From NCBI GenBank assembly GCA_910576935.1, contig CAJTKG010000020.1, positions 1 through 52,239 on the forward strand: a stretch of 52,239 nucleotides of DNA. The letters run 5' to 3'. How positions within the stretch are numbered: position 1 is the first letter of the stretch; every line of letters begins with the position of its first letter. Shown here piece by piece: positions 25,136-33,581 of the stretch. Position numbers and translations under genes: made by a program. The notes below the pieces were generated by a model. The model was not told where the DNA came from, did not search any database, and saw only the letters and a program-made list of their open reading frames with translations. This DNA is from an uncultured Muribaculaceae bacterium (GTDB lineage Bacteria > Bacteroidota > Bacteroidia > Bacteroidales > Muribaculaceae).

Positions 25136-25648
25136 TTAGTTGCTTACGATCATATATTCACCCATGCGGCCCGGAGCAACCCGATAACGTCTGAGACCGA
25201 ATCCGTCGGTTGCCGCAGGGCCTGACAGAGGGTTTCCATAAAGAGAAAAGACATCATAGCGGCTATGACACACCGGACACTCGGCGACCATGCCGTCGGT
25301 GTCTATAATGACTCTGACGTCTCGACGACACTCGACGGGACAGGCGAGATCATAGGCCATCGGATTGCCGTTTACGCCACCTACAAGCAGGACTCCGCCA
25401 AAACCTGTCTGAGACAGGGCCGTATAAGGATATGACGCGGGTATGCGCTCTTCTTTTATGAAACGGCGATAGTCGAGCGCCCCGGCGACGCCATAGATGT
25501 TCCACTCGGCCACGGTGGTGAATACGAGCGAGACAGGCATCACGGGTATGCGATCGTCTTCGACACTGTGACATGAGCCACAGACAAATATGACTGCCGC
25601 CAAAACGGCGGCAGTCATTGTCGATTTAAAATTTCGCTTAAATATCAT
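25136..25648 (-). CDS. Rieske-like [2Fe-2S] lipoprotein with atypical ligands
   Basis: Small lipoprotein (170 residues) with a signal and lipobox CGSC (lipid cysteine about 26). The fold signature resembles a Rieske domain: LACPVEC at 102-107, then AECPVCHSRYDVFS at 123-136 and the GNPLSGPA loop at 138-145. In a normal Rieske centre each motif supplies one Cys and one His. Here the first motif reads C103-P-V-E106-C107 with no His, while the second has C124, C127 and H128. It may bind a cluster with altered ligands or bind none. It is first in a tight cluster with the SGNH and MBOAT genes, 3 bases after the SRPBCC gene. Function not known. Confidence 0.6.
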   Translation of the reverse strand: MIFKRNFKSTMTAAVLAAVIFVCGSCHSVEDDRIPVMPVSLVFTTVAEWNIYGVAGALDYRRFIKEERIPASYPYTALSQTGFGGVLLVGGVNGNPMAYDLACPVECRRDVRVIIDTDGMVAECPVCHSRYDVFSLYGNPLSGPAATDGFGLRRYRVAPGRMGEYMIVSN

Positions 25649-25651
25649 AGA

Positions 25652-26068
25652 TCAGGCGTTCAGTTTGGCGAACAATGATCCAAACTGGTCGACAGCTTTC
25701 TGCATCGTGCCGCCAATGAGGGGGCGCAGCATCGCCGGTATCTCGACGTCAATCGATGATAACACCTGTGTTGTCTCGGCATCGACAGCGAGGAGATCGA
25801 CAATCAGATTTAGCGGCAACGGGAGTCCCACGGCTTCCATCACGATACGGCCGGGAGTATTGCTTTTAACCTGAAATTTTATCTCACCAAACTGCGGCTG
25901 CTTGATGGCTATATATGTTTTATCAAATCTAACATCGCCTATCTTGGCGCGTTCTTCTGACGGGAGTGCGTCAATAGCGTTCTGAAACGTTGACAGGTCG
26001 GCAAATTTATTGTTTATCTCTTCGACCGAACGTCTGACTGTTATGGGAGCACTTTTATATTGAGCCAT
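25652..26068 (-). CDS. SRPBCC (START-like) family protein
   Basis: Small soluble protein of 138 residues with a predicted helix-grip fold that forms a hydrophobic ligand pocket. The start (MAQYKSAPITVRRSVEEINNKFADLSTFQ) and the pattern of alternating beta strands (VRFDKTYIAIK, IKFQVKSNTPGRIVME), ending in a long helix (MLRPLIGGTMQKAVDQFGSL), match SRPBCC/polyketide-cyclase-like proteins of Bacteroidetes. No signal peptide. Ligand and role unknown. Next to pyrE (3-base gap), so it is probably co-transcribed from the pyrE promoter. Confidence 0.7.
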   Translation of the reverse strand: MAQYKSAPITVRRSVEEINNKFADLSTFQNAIDALPSEERAKIGDVRFDKTYIAIKQPQFGEIKFQVKSNTPGRIVMEAVGLPLPLNLIVDLLAVDAETTQVLSSIDVEIPAMLRPLIGGTMQKAVDQFGSLFAKLNA

Positions 26069-26071
26069 AGT

Positions 26072-26710
26072 TTATCGTTTAGCGGTCCACGTCGAGGGGT
26101 CACGACGCCATTCTTTAAGGGTATCGAGATCAGTTTCTTTGATATATCCGGTAGCAAGAGCGGCTTCGAGCATGGCGTTGTAATTGCTGAGTGTCATCAG
26201 TTTTACACCGGCTTTTTTGAAATTTGCCTCTGCGAGAGGGAAGCCATAGGTGAATAGAGCCGCCATACCAAGCACTTCACAACCGTCCGCGCGGATAGCT
26301 TCGACGGCTTTGAGCGAGCTACCGCCTGTCGAGATAAGGTCTTCGATCACGACAACTTTTGTGCCCGGTTTGAGATTGCCTTCGATGAGATTTTCAAGAC
26401 CGTGGTCTTTAGGTGTCGAGCGCACGTAAACGTAAGGCAGACCAAGAGAATCGGCTACAAGAGCGCCTTGCGCGATAGCACCTGTAGCCACACCGGCGAT
26501 AGCCTCGACATCCTGAAAATTCTCAAGAATGAGACGACAGAGCTCTATTTTTATAAACGATCTGATATCGGGATATGACAGAGTTTTGCGGTTATCGGTG
26601 TATATCGGAGAATTCCAGCCCGAGGCCCAGACAAAGGGATTTTCAGGCTGAAGATTGATAGCACTGATTTTCAAAAGTTTCTCTGCGAGTATAGTTGCCA
26701 CCTGTTTCAT
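26072..26710 (-). CDS. pyrE: Orotate phosphoribosyltransferase
   Basis: Converts orotate and PRPP to OMP in pyrimidine synthesis. Start set at ATG 26710 (MKQVATILAEKLLKI); longer in-frame starts lie upstream of the promoter box. The 212 residues match the family. The PRPP-binding motif is VVIEDLISTGGSS, the orotate-binding N-terminal region shows ENPFVWASGWNSPIYTDNR, and the flexible catalytic loop with lysine is seen in RSTPKDHG. First gene of a likely operon pyrE-SRPBCC followed by the Rieske/SGNH/MBOAT genes, all on the minus strand with very short gaps. Confidence 0.95.
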   Translation of the reverse strand: MKQVATILAEKLLKISAINLQPENPFVWASGWNSPIYTDNRKTLSYPDIRSFIKIELCRLILENFQDVEAIAGVATGAIAQGALVADSLGLPYVYVRSTPKDHGLENLIEGNLKPGTKVVVIEDLISTGGSSLKAVEAIRADGCEVLGMAALFTYGFPLAEANFKKAGVKLMTLSNYNAMLEAALATGYIKETDLDTLKEWRRDPSTWTAKR

Positions 26711-26734
26711 TACTGTTTTCTTTAAAAGTTTATG

Positions 26735-26742
26735 CAAAGTTA
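26735..26742 (-). promoter_or_regulatory. -7 box of the pyrE operon
   Basis: TAACTTTG on the minus strand, 24 bases before the pyrE ATG. A TTTG at 26761-26758 is somewhat close for a -33 box (15-base gap). Confidence 0.6.
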
Positions 26743-26844
26743 CGAAATATCCACGAACAAAACAGGGTTGACAAATATTTTTTGGCCTGTATTCTAAACT
26801 TTTCATCATTTAAAACATCTAAATAAATAAAAGCTATTAAAGCC

Positions 26845-27750
26845 ATGAGGAAAATTATCAGAACAGCAGCAGCCCTGATTCTTTGCGCCGCTCTTATGAC
26901 CGAAGGCCTCGAAGCCCGCGGGCGCAAGGATTACAATGATAACAAAAACCGTCAGGAACAAATGCGTCGCCCGGGAAATAACGGTAGCGGCAATCAGAAC
27001 CGCCCGGGCAACAATCGTCCCGGCAACAACGGCGGCAACCATAACCGCCCGGGCAACAATCGTCCCGGCAACAACGGCGGCAACCATAACCGCCCGGGTA
27101 ACAATCGTCCCGGCAACAACGGCGGCAACCATAACCGCCCGGGCAACAATCATTTCAGACCCGGTAACAATAACAGACCGCCACAAGCCGGCTATCGTCC
27201 GGGACATCACCCCGGACATCGTCCCGGACACGATTTTCGCCCCGGGCCGGTCTACCGCCCGCATCTGCCGCCGCCAAGACCATTCTATCGGCCCGTGCCG
27301 CCACCACACTACCGCCCCGTTGCACCATGGCGGCCGTTCAGCACGATTCTCGGCATTGCTTTGGGATCGTCGATAAATATCTCGATCAACGCTTTGATCA
27401 ATTCGGGATATAATGTCGCCGGATATGCCAACGATATGGTTTATCTCAACAATGTCTCGATGCTGAATATGCTCTGGCCCGACGCGACTCTCTATTATAA
27501 TTCTTACGGTGGCCTGTATAGCTCGGAGTTTGTATACTATTCGCCCTTTTACGACATGAGCCGCTACAATATGGTGATGAACCGTCTGATAGGCACCTAC
27601 GGACAGCCGGCGAGCATACAGAACACTTCGGCCGGGCTTACAGCGACATGGTGGGGCGGCAACAATAACTTCATACGCCTGACCTACGGTAGCCAATATG
27701 CCGGCAACGGGAACCTGAACTATTACACCACCCTCAGTTTCGGCAACTGA
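26845..27750 (+). CDS. Exported Asn/Pro/Gly-rich repeat protein, 301 aa
   Basis: Unrecognised exported protein. A signal peptide (MRKIIRTAAALILCAALMTEGLEA) precedes a low-complexity region (about 30-145) of NRPGNN and GGNHNRPG units, including a 15-residue unit present three times in tandem (27001-27150), then a His/Pro/Arg-rich stretch (GYRPGHHPGHRPGHD, then Pro-Arg-Tyr repeats). The C-terminal 140 residues look folded, with a glycine-rich GIALGSS segment and many Tyr and Asn, ending in strand-like sequence. The layout is of an envelope-associated protein with a disordered linker; the His-rich part could bind metal, but this is speculative. Flanked by a strong bidirectional terminator. Confidence 0.75.
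   Translation: MRKIIRTAAALILCAALMTEGLEARGRKDYNDNKNRQEQMRRPGNNGSGNQNRPGNNRPGNNGGNHNRPGNNRPGNNGGNHNRPGNNRPGNNGGNHNRPGNNHFRPGNNNRPPQAGYRPGHHPGHRPGHDFRPGPVYRPHLPPPRPFYRPVPPPHYRPVAPWRPFSTILGIALGSSINISINALINSGYNVAGYANDMVYLNNVSMLNMLWPDATLYYNSYGGLYSSEFVYYSPFYDMSRYNMVMNRLIGTYGQPASIQNTSAGLTATWWGGNNNFIRLTYGSQYAGNGNLNYYTTLSFGN
27001..27150 (+). repeat. 45-bp in-frame tandem repeat, three full copies
   Basis: Units 27001-27045, 27046-27090 and 27091-27135 are identical except for one base, and a partial fourth copy ends at 27150. Each encodes 15 residues (RPGNNRPGNNGGNHN). Confidence 0.95.
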
Positions 27751-27757
27751 AAAAAAT

Positions 27758-27797
27758 ACGGCCATCGGGAAGCATGATTGTACCGATGGCCGTTTAT
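27758..27797. terminator. Bidirectional terminator between convergent genes
   Basis: An 11-bp perfect stem ACGGCCATCGG / CCGATGGCCGT, with A6 on the left and a T-rich right edge, sits between the convergent repeat-protein and SPOR genes. Confidence 0.8.
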
Positions 27798-27819
27798 ATG
27801 TTTAGTAAATGTGTATCTC

Positions 27820-28341
27820 TCAGCGTTTCACTCTGGGGTCCTGAAGTATAAAGGGGAGAGGGTCGCGCATAACCACGGGGGGATTGAGTCTGAGGCTGTC
27901 AAGCGCGGCGCGGGCCTCGCCGATTTTGTCATAACCGCCTATGATAACATAGTAATACGGTTCTCTGGTATTGACGACAAAAGCCCGCGGATAGCCACCG
28001 TTGACAAGTCGCTCGCGCAGCGATTTGGCGTTGAAGACCTGTTTGAACTCGCCGACAACGATATTGTAAGGCCTGATATACTCGCGGATGCCGCCTCCGC
28101 CCTCGGTGACAGCGACGTGCTGAACTCTTATGGGCACAGTGTCATTGCCGCTCACGACGACAGTCTGTTTCATCTCCTGACGGAAACGTCCGTAGATTGT
28201 CGAATCGACAGCATTTTTGTCGCGGTTTTCGATCGCTTTCTCGTAGGCGGCTCTATAGTTGGCTTCAGTCGTCTTACAGCAGGTGAGCGCCGATAGCGCC
28301 GCAATGGCCACAAAAGCCGGGAAATAAATTATCTTTTTCAT
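27820..28341 (-). CDS. SPOR-domain lipoprotein, 173 aa
   Basis: Probably an envelope protein that binds denuded peptidoglycan at the division site. An N-terminal lipoprotein signal (MKKIIYFPAFVAIAALSALTCC) ends in a cysteine pair. A short charged linker follows, then a C-terminal SPOR domain (about 90-160) recognisable by YNIVVGEFKQVFNAKSLRERL, FVVNTREPYYYVIIGGYD and the closing EARAALDSLR helix. The single-SPOR lipoprotein layout is common in Bacteroidetes. First in the plus coordinate but last in a minus-strand series with the phosphoesterase and aminopeptidase genes. Confidence 0.85.
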   Translation of the reverse strand: MKKIIYFPAFVAIAALSALTCCKTTEANYRAAYEKAIENRDKNAVDSTIYGRFRQEMKQTVVVSGNDTVPIRVQHVAVTEGGGGIREYIRPYNIVVGEFKQVFNAKSLRERLVNGGYPRAFVVNTREPYYYVIIGGYDKIGEARAALDSLRLNPPVVMRDPLPFILQDPRVKR

Positions 28342-28371
28342 AATTATAAGCTTATATGATTAACACCGTCG

Positions 28372-28875
28372 TCATACCTTTAGTTTTCCAAGCTCAATGA
28401 CTTCAAGGTCTTTGATGTCGCCGGCGTCGAGTCTGAGCCTCACAAGTGTGCGTTCGCGCTGCCAGCCGTGATGGCCTGCAGCACCGGGGTTGATATGGAG
28501 CAGGTCGAGTTCGCGGTCATAGACCACTTTCAAGATGTGACTGTGTCCGGCAACCATGATCTTTGGCCTTTCTTCGACAAGCATACGTCTGACGCCGGGA
28601 GCATAGCGGCCGGGGTAGCCACCGATATGGGTCATGAAGACTTTGACGCCCTCGGTCTCGAAACACTCGATCTCGGGACAGCGGCGCAGCAGAGGTCCAT
28701 GGTCGATATTGCCTCTGACGGCGCGCACGACCGGAGCCACCGCCTCGAGACGCATGAGTGTGTCGAGATCACCGATGTCACCGGCATGCCAGATTTCGTC
28801 ACACGCCCCGAAGTGTCGGGCAAACCGGTCGTCCCAACACGAATGGGTGTCAGAGAGTATGCCTATCAGTTTCAT
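28372..28875 (-). CDS. YfcE/MJ0936-type metallophosphoesterase
   Basis: Small cytosolic phosphodiesterase with a calcineurin-like di-metal centre. Metal-ligand motifs are all visible: SDTHS at 8-12, WHAGDIGD around 29-36, GNIDHG around 55-60, THIGGYPG around 81-88 and AGHSHILK around 108-115. The 167-residue length matches the YfcE family. The natural substrate is not predictable. It is 16 bases downstream of the aminopeptidase gene and probably co-transcribed with it. Confidence 0.93.
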   Translation of the reverse strand: MKLIGILSDTHSCWDDRFARHFGACDEIWHAGDIGDLDTLMRLEAVAPVVRAVRGNIDHGPLLRRCPEIECFETEGVKVFMTHIGGYPGRYAPGVRRMLVEERPKIMVAGHSHILKVVYDRELDLLHINPGAAGHHGWQRERTLVRLRLDAGDIKDLEVIELGKLKV

Positions 28876-28891
28876 TTCTCTTCGTCAGGTC

Positions 28892-30100
28892 TTATCTTAT
28901 GCCGATCTTCCTGGCGATCTTGTCGGGCACGGCTGCCTTGTTGACGAGAATGTTCATGGTCTTTGCGTCGAAATATGGCATTGAGACATAAAGGAAACCG
29001 TCATAGATCTGATTGGTGTTCCATGAATTCTTCACCTTATAATAACGGTTGCCGAGACGGTCTTCGGCAAGGCCGACGATTTCCATGCCATGGTCGTCCG
29101 TGGTCTCCTGACGGTCGAACATATCCTGACGCATCTCGGGTGTAACCTTGATTTCCTCGACCGGTCCGTTGAATTCAAACTTACTGTCTTCACGCTCTTT
29201 GTCTGAGAGTTTGACCCAACGCGACAATTCGGTACCCTCCATGTCGCTTTCAATTTTACCCTTTGGCATAAGAGCGACACCCTCACGCCATTTGAAGCCG
29301 CCCTCACTGACATCGGCGGCCCAGACGACGGTATAGCCGTTTTTGAGAGCATTGTCGACTACGTCGCGCAATTCGTCGAGTTTGATATTCTGATAAGGTG
29401 CCCAGAGCCAGTTGTCGGGTACTTCGACGACAAAAGGCTTATAATAAGGATGATGCATAAACGATGTCAGCGCCACATAATTGGCCGGATCGATGCCGAG
29501 CGATGCGGCAAACGACTGCGGAGTATAAGTCTTGCCTTTATACTTGAAAGTCTCGGGAACTTCGCCGAGATAAGCGTCGAGGATGCCGTCGAGACCTTTC
29601 TTCCACGCGGTAGAGACGCGGCGGTTGGGTTTTGAGGTCACAGCCTTGACATAAGCTGTAAGCGCAGCGTCAAGTTCGCCATGGACGTGCTTGTCCTCGC
29701 CGTATTGCAGACCGGTGTAAACTTCTTCGGGCACCGCGCCATAGTGTTCCCACACATATGGCACGTCAAGAATCGACCCGCCTGGGGCGAAATTTGTACC
29801 GCCATACATTCTTACATAACGGTCAGCCTTGTCAGCATAGCAATGACGCACCGTAAACATTTCAGACAGGTCGATAGAATCACCGCCGACTTTGCGTATC
29901 TCGTTCTCGAAAAACGATGTGCCGGCGAAACACCAGCATGTTCCCGATTTATTCTGATCTTTGACCGAAGTAACGGGTATTGTTATTATATCCTTAAACT
30001 CAAAGCCCGCGACAGAATCGGTCTTAGCCGAATCGACGGGTTCGGAAGCAGACGCCGACAGAACGGCGGCAGCCATGACAAGAGAAAATAATTTTTTCAT
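28892..30100 (-). CDS. C1B-family aminopeptidase (PepC / bleomycin-hydrolase type), exported
   Basis: Papain-fold aminopeptidase that removes N-terminal residues from peptides. The 402 residues start with a signal peptide (MKKLFSLVMAAAVLSASAS), unlike the cytosolic PepC of Gram-positives, so it is probably periplasmic. Catalytic groups: Gln49 and Cys55 in DQNKSGTCWCFAG, His in DDHGMEIVG (about 342) and Asn in VKNSWNTN (about 362). Family blocks such as SEMFTVRHCYADKADRYVRM and GGxxxDVPYVWEHYG are present. First gene of a minus-strand unit with the phosphoesterase gene; its -7 box is at 30133-30140. Confidence 0.92.
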   Translation of the reverse strand: MKKLFSLVMAAAVLSASASEPVDSAKTDSVAGFEFKDIITIPVTSVKDQNKSGTCWCFAGTSFFENEIRKVGGDSIDLSEMFTVRHCYADKADRYVRMYGGTNFAPGGSILDVPYVWEHYGAVPEEVYTGLQYGEDKHVHGELDAALTAYVKAVTSKPNRRVSTAWKKGLDGILDAYLGEVPETFKYKGKTYTPQSFAASLGIDPANYVALTSFMHHPYYKPFVVEVPDNWLWAPYQNIKLDELRDVVDNALKNGYTVVWAADVSEGGFKWREGVALMPKGKIESDMEGTELSRWVKLSDKEREDSKFEFNGPVEEIKVTPEMRQDMFDRQETTDDHGMEIVGLAEDRLGNRYYKVKNSWNTNQIYDGFLYVSMPYFDAKTMNILVNKAAVPDKIARKIGIR

Positions 30101-30132
30101 TGTTGGAAATGTATACGATTGGTTTTATACGG

Positions 30133-30140
30133 CAAAAATA
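30133..30140 (-). promoter_or_regulatory. -7 box of the C1B aminopeptidase gene
   Basis: TATTTTTG on the minus strand, 32 bases before the ATG at 30100. The -33 box is unclear. Confidence 0.5.
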
Positions 30141-30246
30141 CGTCTTTTTCGACATTCTGTCAAGTATCTTGGCTATACAATCCACAATCGGCCATCTGTA
30201 ATCGTCGTTTTTCATAAAAAAGTTGGTCGGTTTGTCGCATTTATTG

Positions 30247-30254
30247 TCTATCTT
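30247..30254 (+). promoter_or_regulatory. -7 box of the ATP-grasp gene
   Basis: TATCTTTG, a close match to the consensus, about 47 bases before the ATG at 30301. A TTGG 20 bases upstream may act as a weak -33 box. Confidence 0.6.
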
Positions 30255-30300
30255 TGCGCAACTCTATCGATTGGTGTATCTATATGTTTAAAAGTTAACA

Positions 30301-31218
30301 ATGTCATTCATAGGACTTTATCGCAAAACTGCGAAAAATTTGCTTAAACTCTTTGCTCCTCTTATCAAAAACGACCGTCTGTTTGTGACGGTAATGTACA
30401 AGTTGCGCACCGGCCGAAGTCTCGACCTCGACAATCCTCTTACGTTCAACGAAAAATTACAATGGCTCAAGATTTATAACCGTCATGATCGGCAGACATC
30501 TATTGTCGACAAACTCGCTGTCAAAGATATTGTGGGCAAAGCAATAGGACAACAATACATAATACCGACTATCGCATCATGGGCGTCTGTGTCTGACGTT
30601 GATTTTGACGCCTTGCCCGACCGATTTGTCATCAAAACCTCACATGGCTGGGGCGGCAAAGGTGTCGTCATCTGCAAAGACAAATCGCAGTTTGACCGCA
30701 CTAAGGCTCTCAAAGTCATAGGCCGCTCGATGAAGAAACGAAATTATGCCAAACTGCGTGAATGGCCTTACAAGAATATCAGGCCGGCAGTTCTGGTCGA
30801 AGAATATATCGGCACCGACGTAGAACCGGTGCCTACCGACTATAAATTCTTTTGCTTCAACGGTCGCGCCGAGTATGTCATGGTCTGCCGTGGTCGCATC
30901 CCGGGGAAGGATAAACCCCGCTATTATTTTTTTGACCGTGACTGGAACTTCAAACCGTTCAACAAAGTCGACGCTGAAACTCCCCATGATTTCACTCTGC
31001 CAAAGCCGGCACGGATCGATGAGATGTTTGATATCGCCGATCGTCTTTGTAAAGGTGAACCACATGTAAGGGTCGACCTATATTACGTAAACGATAAGAT
31101 ATATTTCGGCGAAATAACCTACTTCAACGCATCGGGCTACGATAACGATATCAGCGAGGAGACAGACCGCTATTTCGGCTCGCTCTTAACACTGCCAAGT
31201 CCGTCATACAAACCCTGA
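30301..31218 (+). CDS. TupA-like ATP-grasp protein
   Basis: Predicted ATP-dependent ligase of the TupA-like ATP-grasp family, often found in capsule or teichuronopeptide-type polysaccharide loci, where it attaches an amino acid or similar group. The 305 residues show the family opening (NPLTFNEKLQWLKIYNRHD), an ATP-binding block (VIKTSHGWGGKGVVICKD), a strand motif VLVEEYIG, and metal/ATP residues in VRVDLYYVNDKIYFGEITYFNASG. No signal peptide. It stands alone with its own promoter rather than in a glycan cluster, so its substrate is not predictable from context. The 3' end overlaps the 3' end of the convergent AraC pseudogene by 49 bases. Confidence 0.85.
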   Translation: MSFIGLYRKTAKNLLKLFAPLIKNDRLFVTVMYKLRTGRSLDLDNPLTFNEKLQWLKIYNRHDRQTSIVDKLAVKDIVGKAIGQQYIIPTIASWASVSDVDFDALPDRFVIKTSHGWGGKGVVICKDKSQFDRTKALKVIGRSMKKRNYAKLREWPYKNIRPAVLVEEYIGTDVEPVPTDYKFFCFNGRAEYVMVCRGRIPGKDKPRYYFFDRDWNFKPFNKVDAETPHDFTLPKPARIDEMFDIADRLCKGEPHVRVDLYYVNDKIYFGEITYFNASGYDNDISEETDRYFGSLLTLPSPSYKP

Positions 31219-32056
31219 GCGCGACCACGGTATTGCACCGGCGACATACCCGTCTGTTTTCTGAATATCCTGCAAAGATACGACGGATCGTCGTAGTGCA
31301 GCCACGTGGCGATCTGCTTTACCGACATGTCTGTTGTGTCGAGCAGCATCTTTATAACCAGCACTATCTGTATATTTATCTGCTCTTTAGCCGTAGTGCC
31401 CGTACTGCGTTTGATTATTATATTGAGATAATTGGGTGTCACGTTGAGACAACCGGCATAAAAGGCCACATCGTGCCGACGGGCATAATGACGGTTCAGA
31501 AGGGCTATAAATCATTGGTAAGCGTCCATGCCCTGTTTTTCTTATGGTCTTCCCCCAAGCTACCAAGGCGTGTTTCTATATGTTCGGTCATAGCCGTCAT
31601 GAAATTCTCAGCCTCGCGGCGCATCATCTTGTCTTTTATGGCGTCGGAGCAGTTGCATGATATCCAGTCGAGTGTATCATACCAGCGCACGACAGCTCGG
31701 GCAAGAGCGCCTGTCAGCTGACACACCGGCGATTTATAGATGAAATCCCATAGACGGCTTGACGTGACGAGAAAGAAAAGATCCTGGGTCGCATTGAAAT
31801 CTATCCAAAGAAAACGCGCTCTGAAATCATCCGATATCTTGACGGGCACTACAACCATATCGAACGTTATCAACGCCATACTCCCCCGGCGCTGTGTATG
31901 GATATGTGAGTTTATCGAGAATTCGGCCATGCCTCTTTCGCAAAACAATATCAGGAAACCGTCGGTCGACAGCGGACGCCCGGCAAGCCATGTCGCTCCT
32001 TCAACAGCGCCACAGACAAAGGAGTACCTATCATATGGTATGATTTTCGATGCCAT
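31170..32056 (-). pseudogene. AraC-family transcription regulator, broken by a frameshift
   Basis: Two frames make up one AraC-family regulator. The N-terminal effector half reads from ATG 32056 (MASKIIPYDRY...) and stops at TAG 31507-31505. The C-terminal DNA-binding half continues in another frame from about 31508 to 31170, starting FIALLNRHYARRHDVAFYAG and including both helix-turn-helices (YLNIIIKRSTG and SVKQIATWLHYDDPSYLCRIFRKQTGMSPVQYRG). Inserting one T in the TTT at about 31509-31511 would join them as TNDF-IALLNRHY, the usual domain junction. It is either a true pseudogene or a sequencing error in a short homopolymer. Divergent from a MATE transporter, its probable former target. 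Confidence 0.85.
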
Positions 32057-32066
32057 AGTTTTTTTG

Positions 32067-32170
32067 CAAATTTACTATATTTAACGCCACTTATCAGGAT
32101 TTTGTTATAAAAAATACCACACCGGAGTTGATTTGCACCACAACGTTTATGGTATAAGTTCGTACCTTTG
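32067..32170. promoter_or_regulatory. Divergent -7 boxes between the AraC gene and the MATE gene
   Basis: TAAATTTG on the minus strand (32074-32067) serves the regulator, and TACCTTTG on the plus strand (32163-32170) serves the transporter. The 90 bases between them are the natural place for an AraC operator. Confidence 0.6.
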
Positions 32171-32200
32171 CAGGTAGAAAGGCAAACATAAAAACACCAC

Positions 32201-33544
32201 ATGGAAAGAGACAAACTTGACTTCGGGAGCGGAAAAATCAAAAGCCTCTTCGGCGCCATGTTTTTCCCTACGCTGATAGGTATGGTATTCAACTCGGCGT
32301 TGAATATCTGCGACGGCATGTTCGTAGGCCACGGTGTGGGCAGTAACGGACTTGCCGCAATCAACATCGTGGCGCCGCTGTTTCTTTTATGCACAGGCAT
32401 AGGGCTAATGTTCGGCATCGGTGCATCTGTCATCGGCAGTATCAGACTTGCCGAGGGAAACGTAAAAGCCGCCAGGATAATAATGACCCAGGCCTACATC
32501 GCCGGAGCAGTCATCTTCTGCGCCGTGATACTCATATCATTATTGTTCACACACAGTGTGCTGTATGCTCTCGGCTGTAGCCCGGCGCTTGAACAACTTG
32601 CGACAGATTACCTTATCTGGCTATGTCCGGGTCTGGTATTCTTTTATCTGCAATGTGCAGGCATGATGCTCATACGTCTCGACGGCTCGCCCAAATACGC
32701 CATGGGAGTACAGATAGTCGCCGCCATACTCAATATATTTCTCGACTGGCTTATGGTGTTTCCGCTCGGCATGGGCATCAAAGGCGCGTCGGTTGCGACA
32801 TCGATCTCGTGTATCGTCGCCGGTGCGATGGTACTCGCGTATTTCATCTTCTTCGCAGACAAACTGAAATTCTACAAACTTAAAATGTCGGCAAAATCGC
32901 TGCGTCTGTCACTGCGCAATATCATATATATGACAAAGATAGGCTTCGCCACCTTTATCGCCGAAGCCGCTATCGGCGTAATGATGGTAACAGGCAACTA
33001 CATGTTTCTGTCGTATCTGGGCGAGGACGGTGTGGCCGCTTTCAGCATAGGCTGCTACCTGTTCCCGCTGATATTTTCGATCAGCAATGCCGTGGCGCAG
33101 TCATCGCAGCCCATAATCAGCTATAACTACGGCGCCGGCCATCATGACCGTGTCAGACAGGCACTGAGACTGGCCCTGGCGACCGCCTGTATCTGCGGTG
33201 TCGTCATCTCAGCCGGCATGTGGGCCGGAGCATCGGCTCTGACAAGCATATTCCTCAGCCCGACAGAAGCGGCGTGGTCCGTGACTGTATACGGTCTGCC
33301 GATACTCGGCATATGTGCCCTGTTCTTTGCCCCCAATATCACTTTTATCGGCTATTATCAAAGCCGCGAACAAGCCGGGCTCTCGATTTTCTATATGCTT
33401 CTGCGAGGCGTGATATTCATGCTGCCGGGATTTATATTGCTGCCCCGCTTTATCGGTGTCGCCGGTCTGTGGCTGGCCATACCCGTCTCGGAGATGCTGA
33501 CGCTCGCTGTCATAGCTCTCGGCTATCTTCTACGAAAAAAGTGA
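32201..33544 (+). CDS. MATE-family multidrug/toxin efflux transporter
   Basis: Cation-coupled antiporter in the inner membrane. The 447 residues contain 12 predicted helices in two six-helix halves. Family features are visible: an N-terminal LFGAMFFPTLIGMVFNSALNICDGMFVGHGVGSNGLAAINI block and a second-half copy around FISNA-like FSISNAVAQSSQPIISYNYGAG. The substrate is not predictable. Divergent from a frameshifted AraC regulator, which if it was an activator may leave the gene uninducible, or if a repressor may leave it derepressed. Confidence 0.92.
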   Translation: MERDKLDFGSGKIKSLFGAMFFPTLIGMVFNSALNICDGMFVGHGVGSNGLAAINIVAPLFLLCTGIGLMFGIGASVIGSIRLAEGNVKAARIIMTQAYIAGAVIFCAVILISLLFTHSVLYALGCSPALEQLATDYLIWLCPGLVFFYLQCAGMMLIRLDGSPKYAMGVQIVAAILNIFLDWLMVFPLGMGIKGASVATSISCIVAGAMVLAYFIFFADKLKFYKLKMSAKSLRLSLRNIIYMTKIGFATFIAEAAIGVMMVTGNYMFLSYLGEDGVAAFSIGCYLFPLIFSISNAVAQSSQPIISYNYGAGHHDRVRQALRLALATACICGVVISAGMWAGASALTSIFLSPTEAAWSVTVYGLPILGICALFFAPNITFIGYYQSREQAGLSIFYMLLRGVIFMLPGFILLPRFIGVAGLWLAIPVSEMLTLAVIALGYLLRKK

Positions 33545-33581
33545 TTATTGTGCATTATTAATTGTTAATTATGACATTGCC

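Noticed and set aside
26806..27765. 319-codon minus-strand frame opposite the repeat-rich exported protein
   Set aside because: It arises from the 45-bp repeats read backwards (ARAVMVAAVVAGTIV repeated). The plus-strand protein has a signal peptide.
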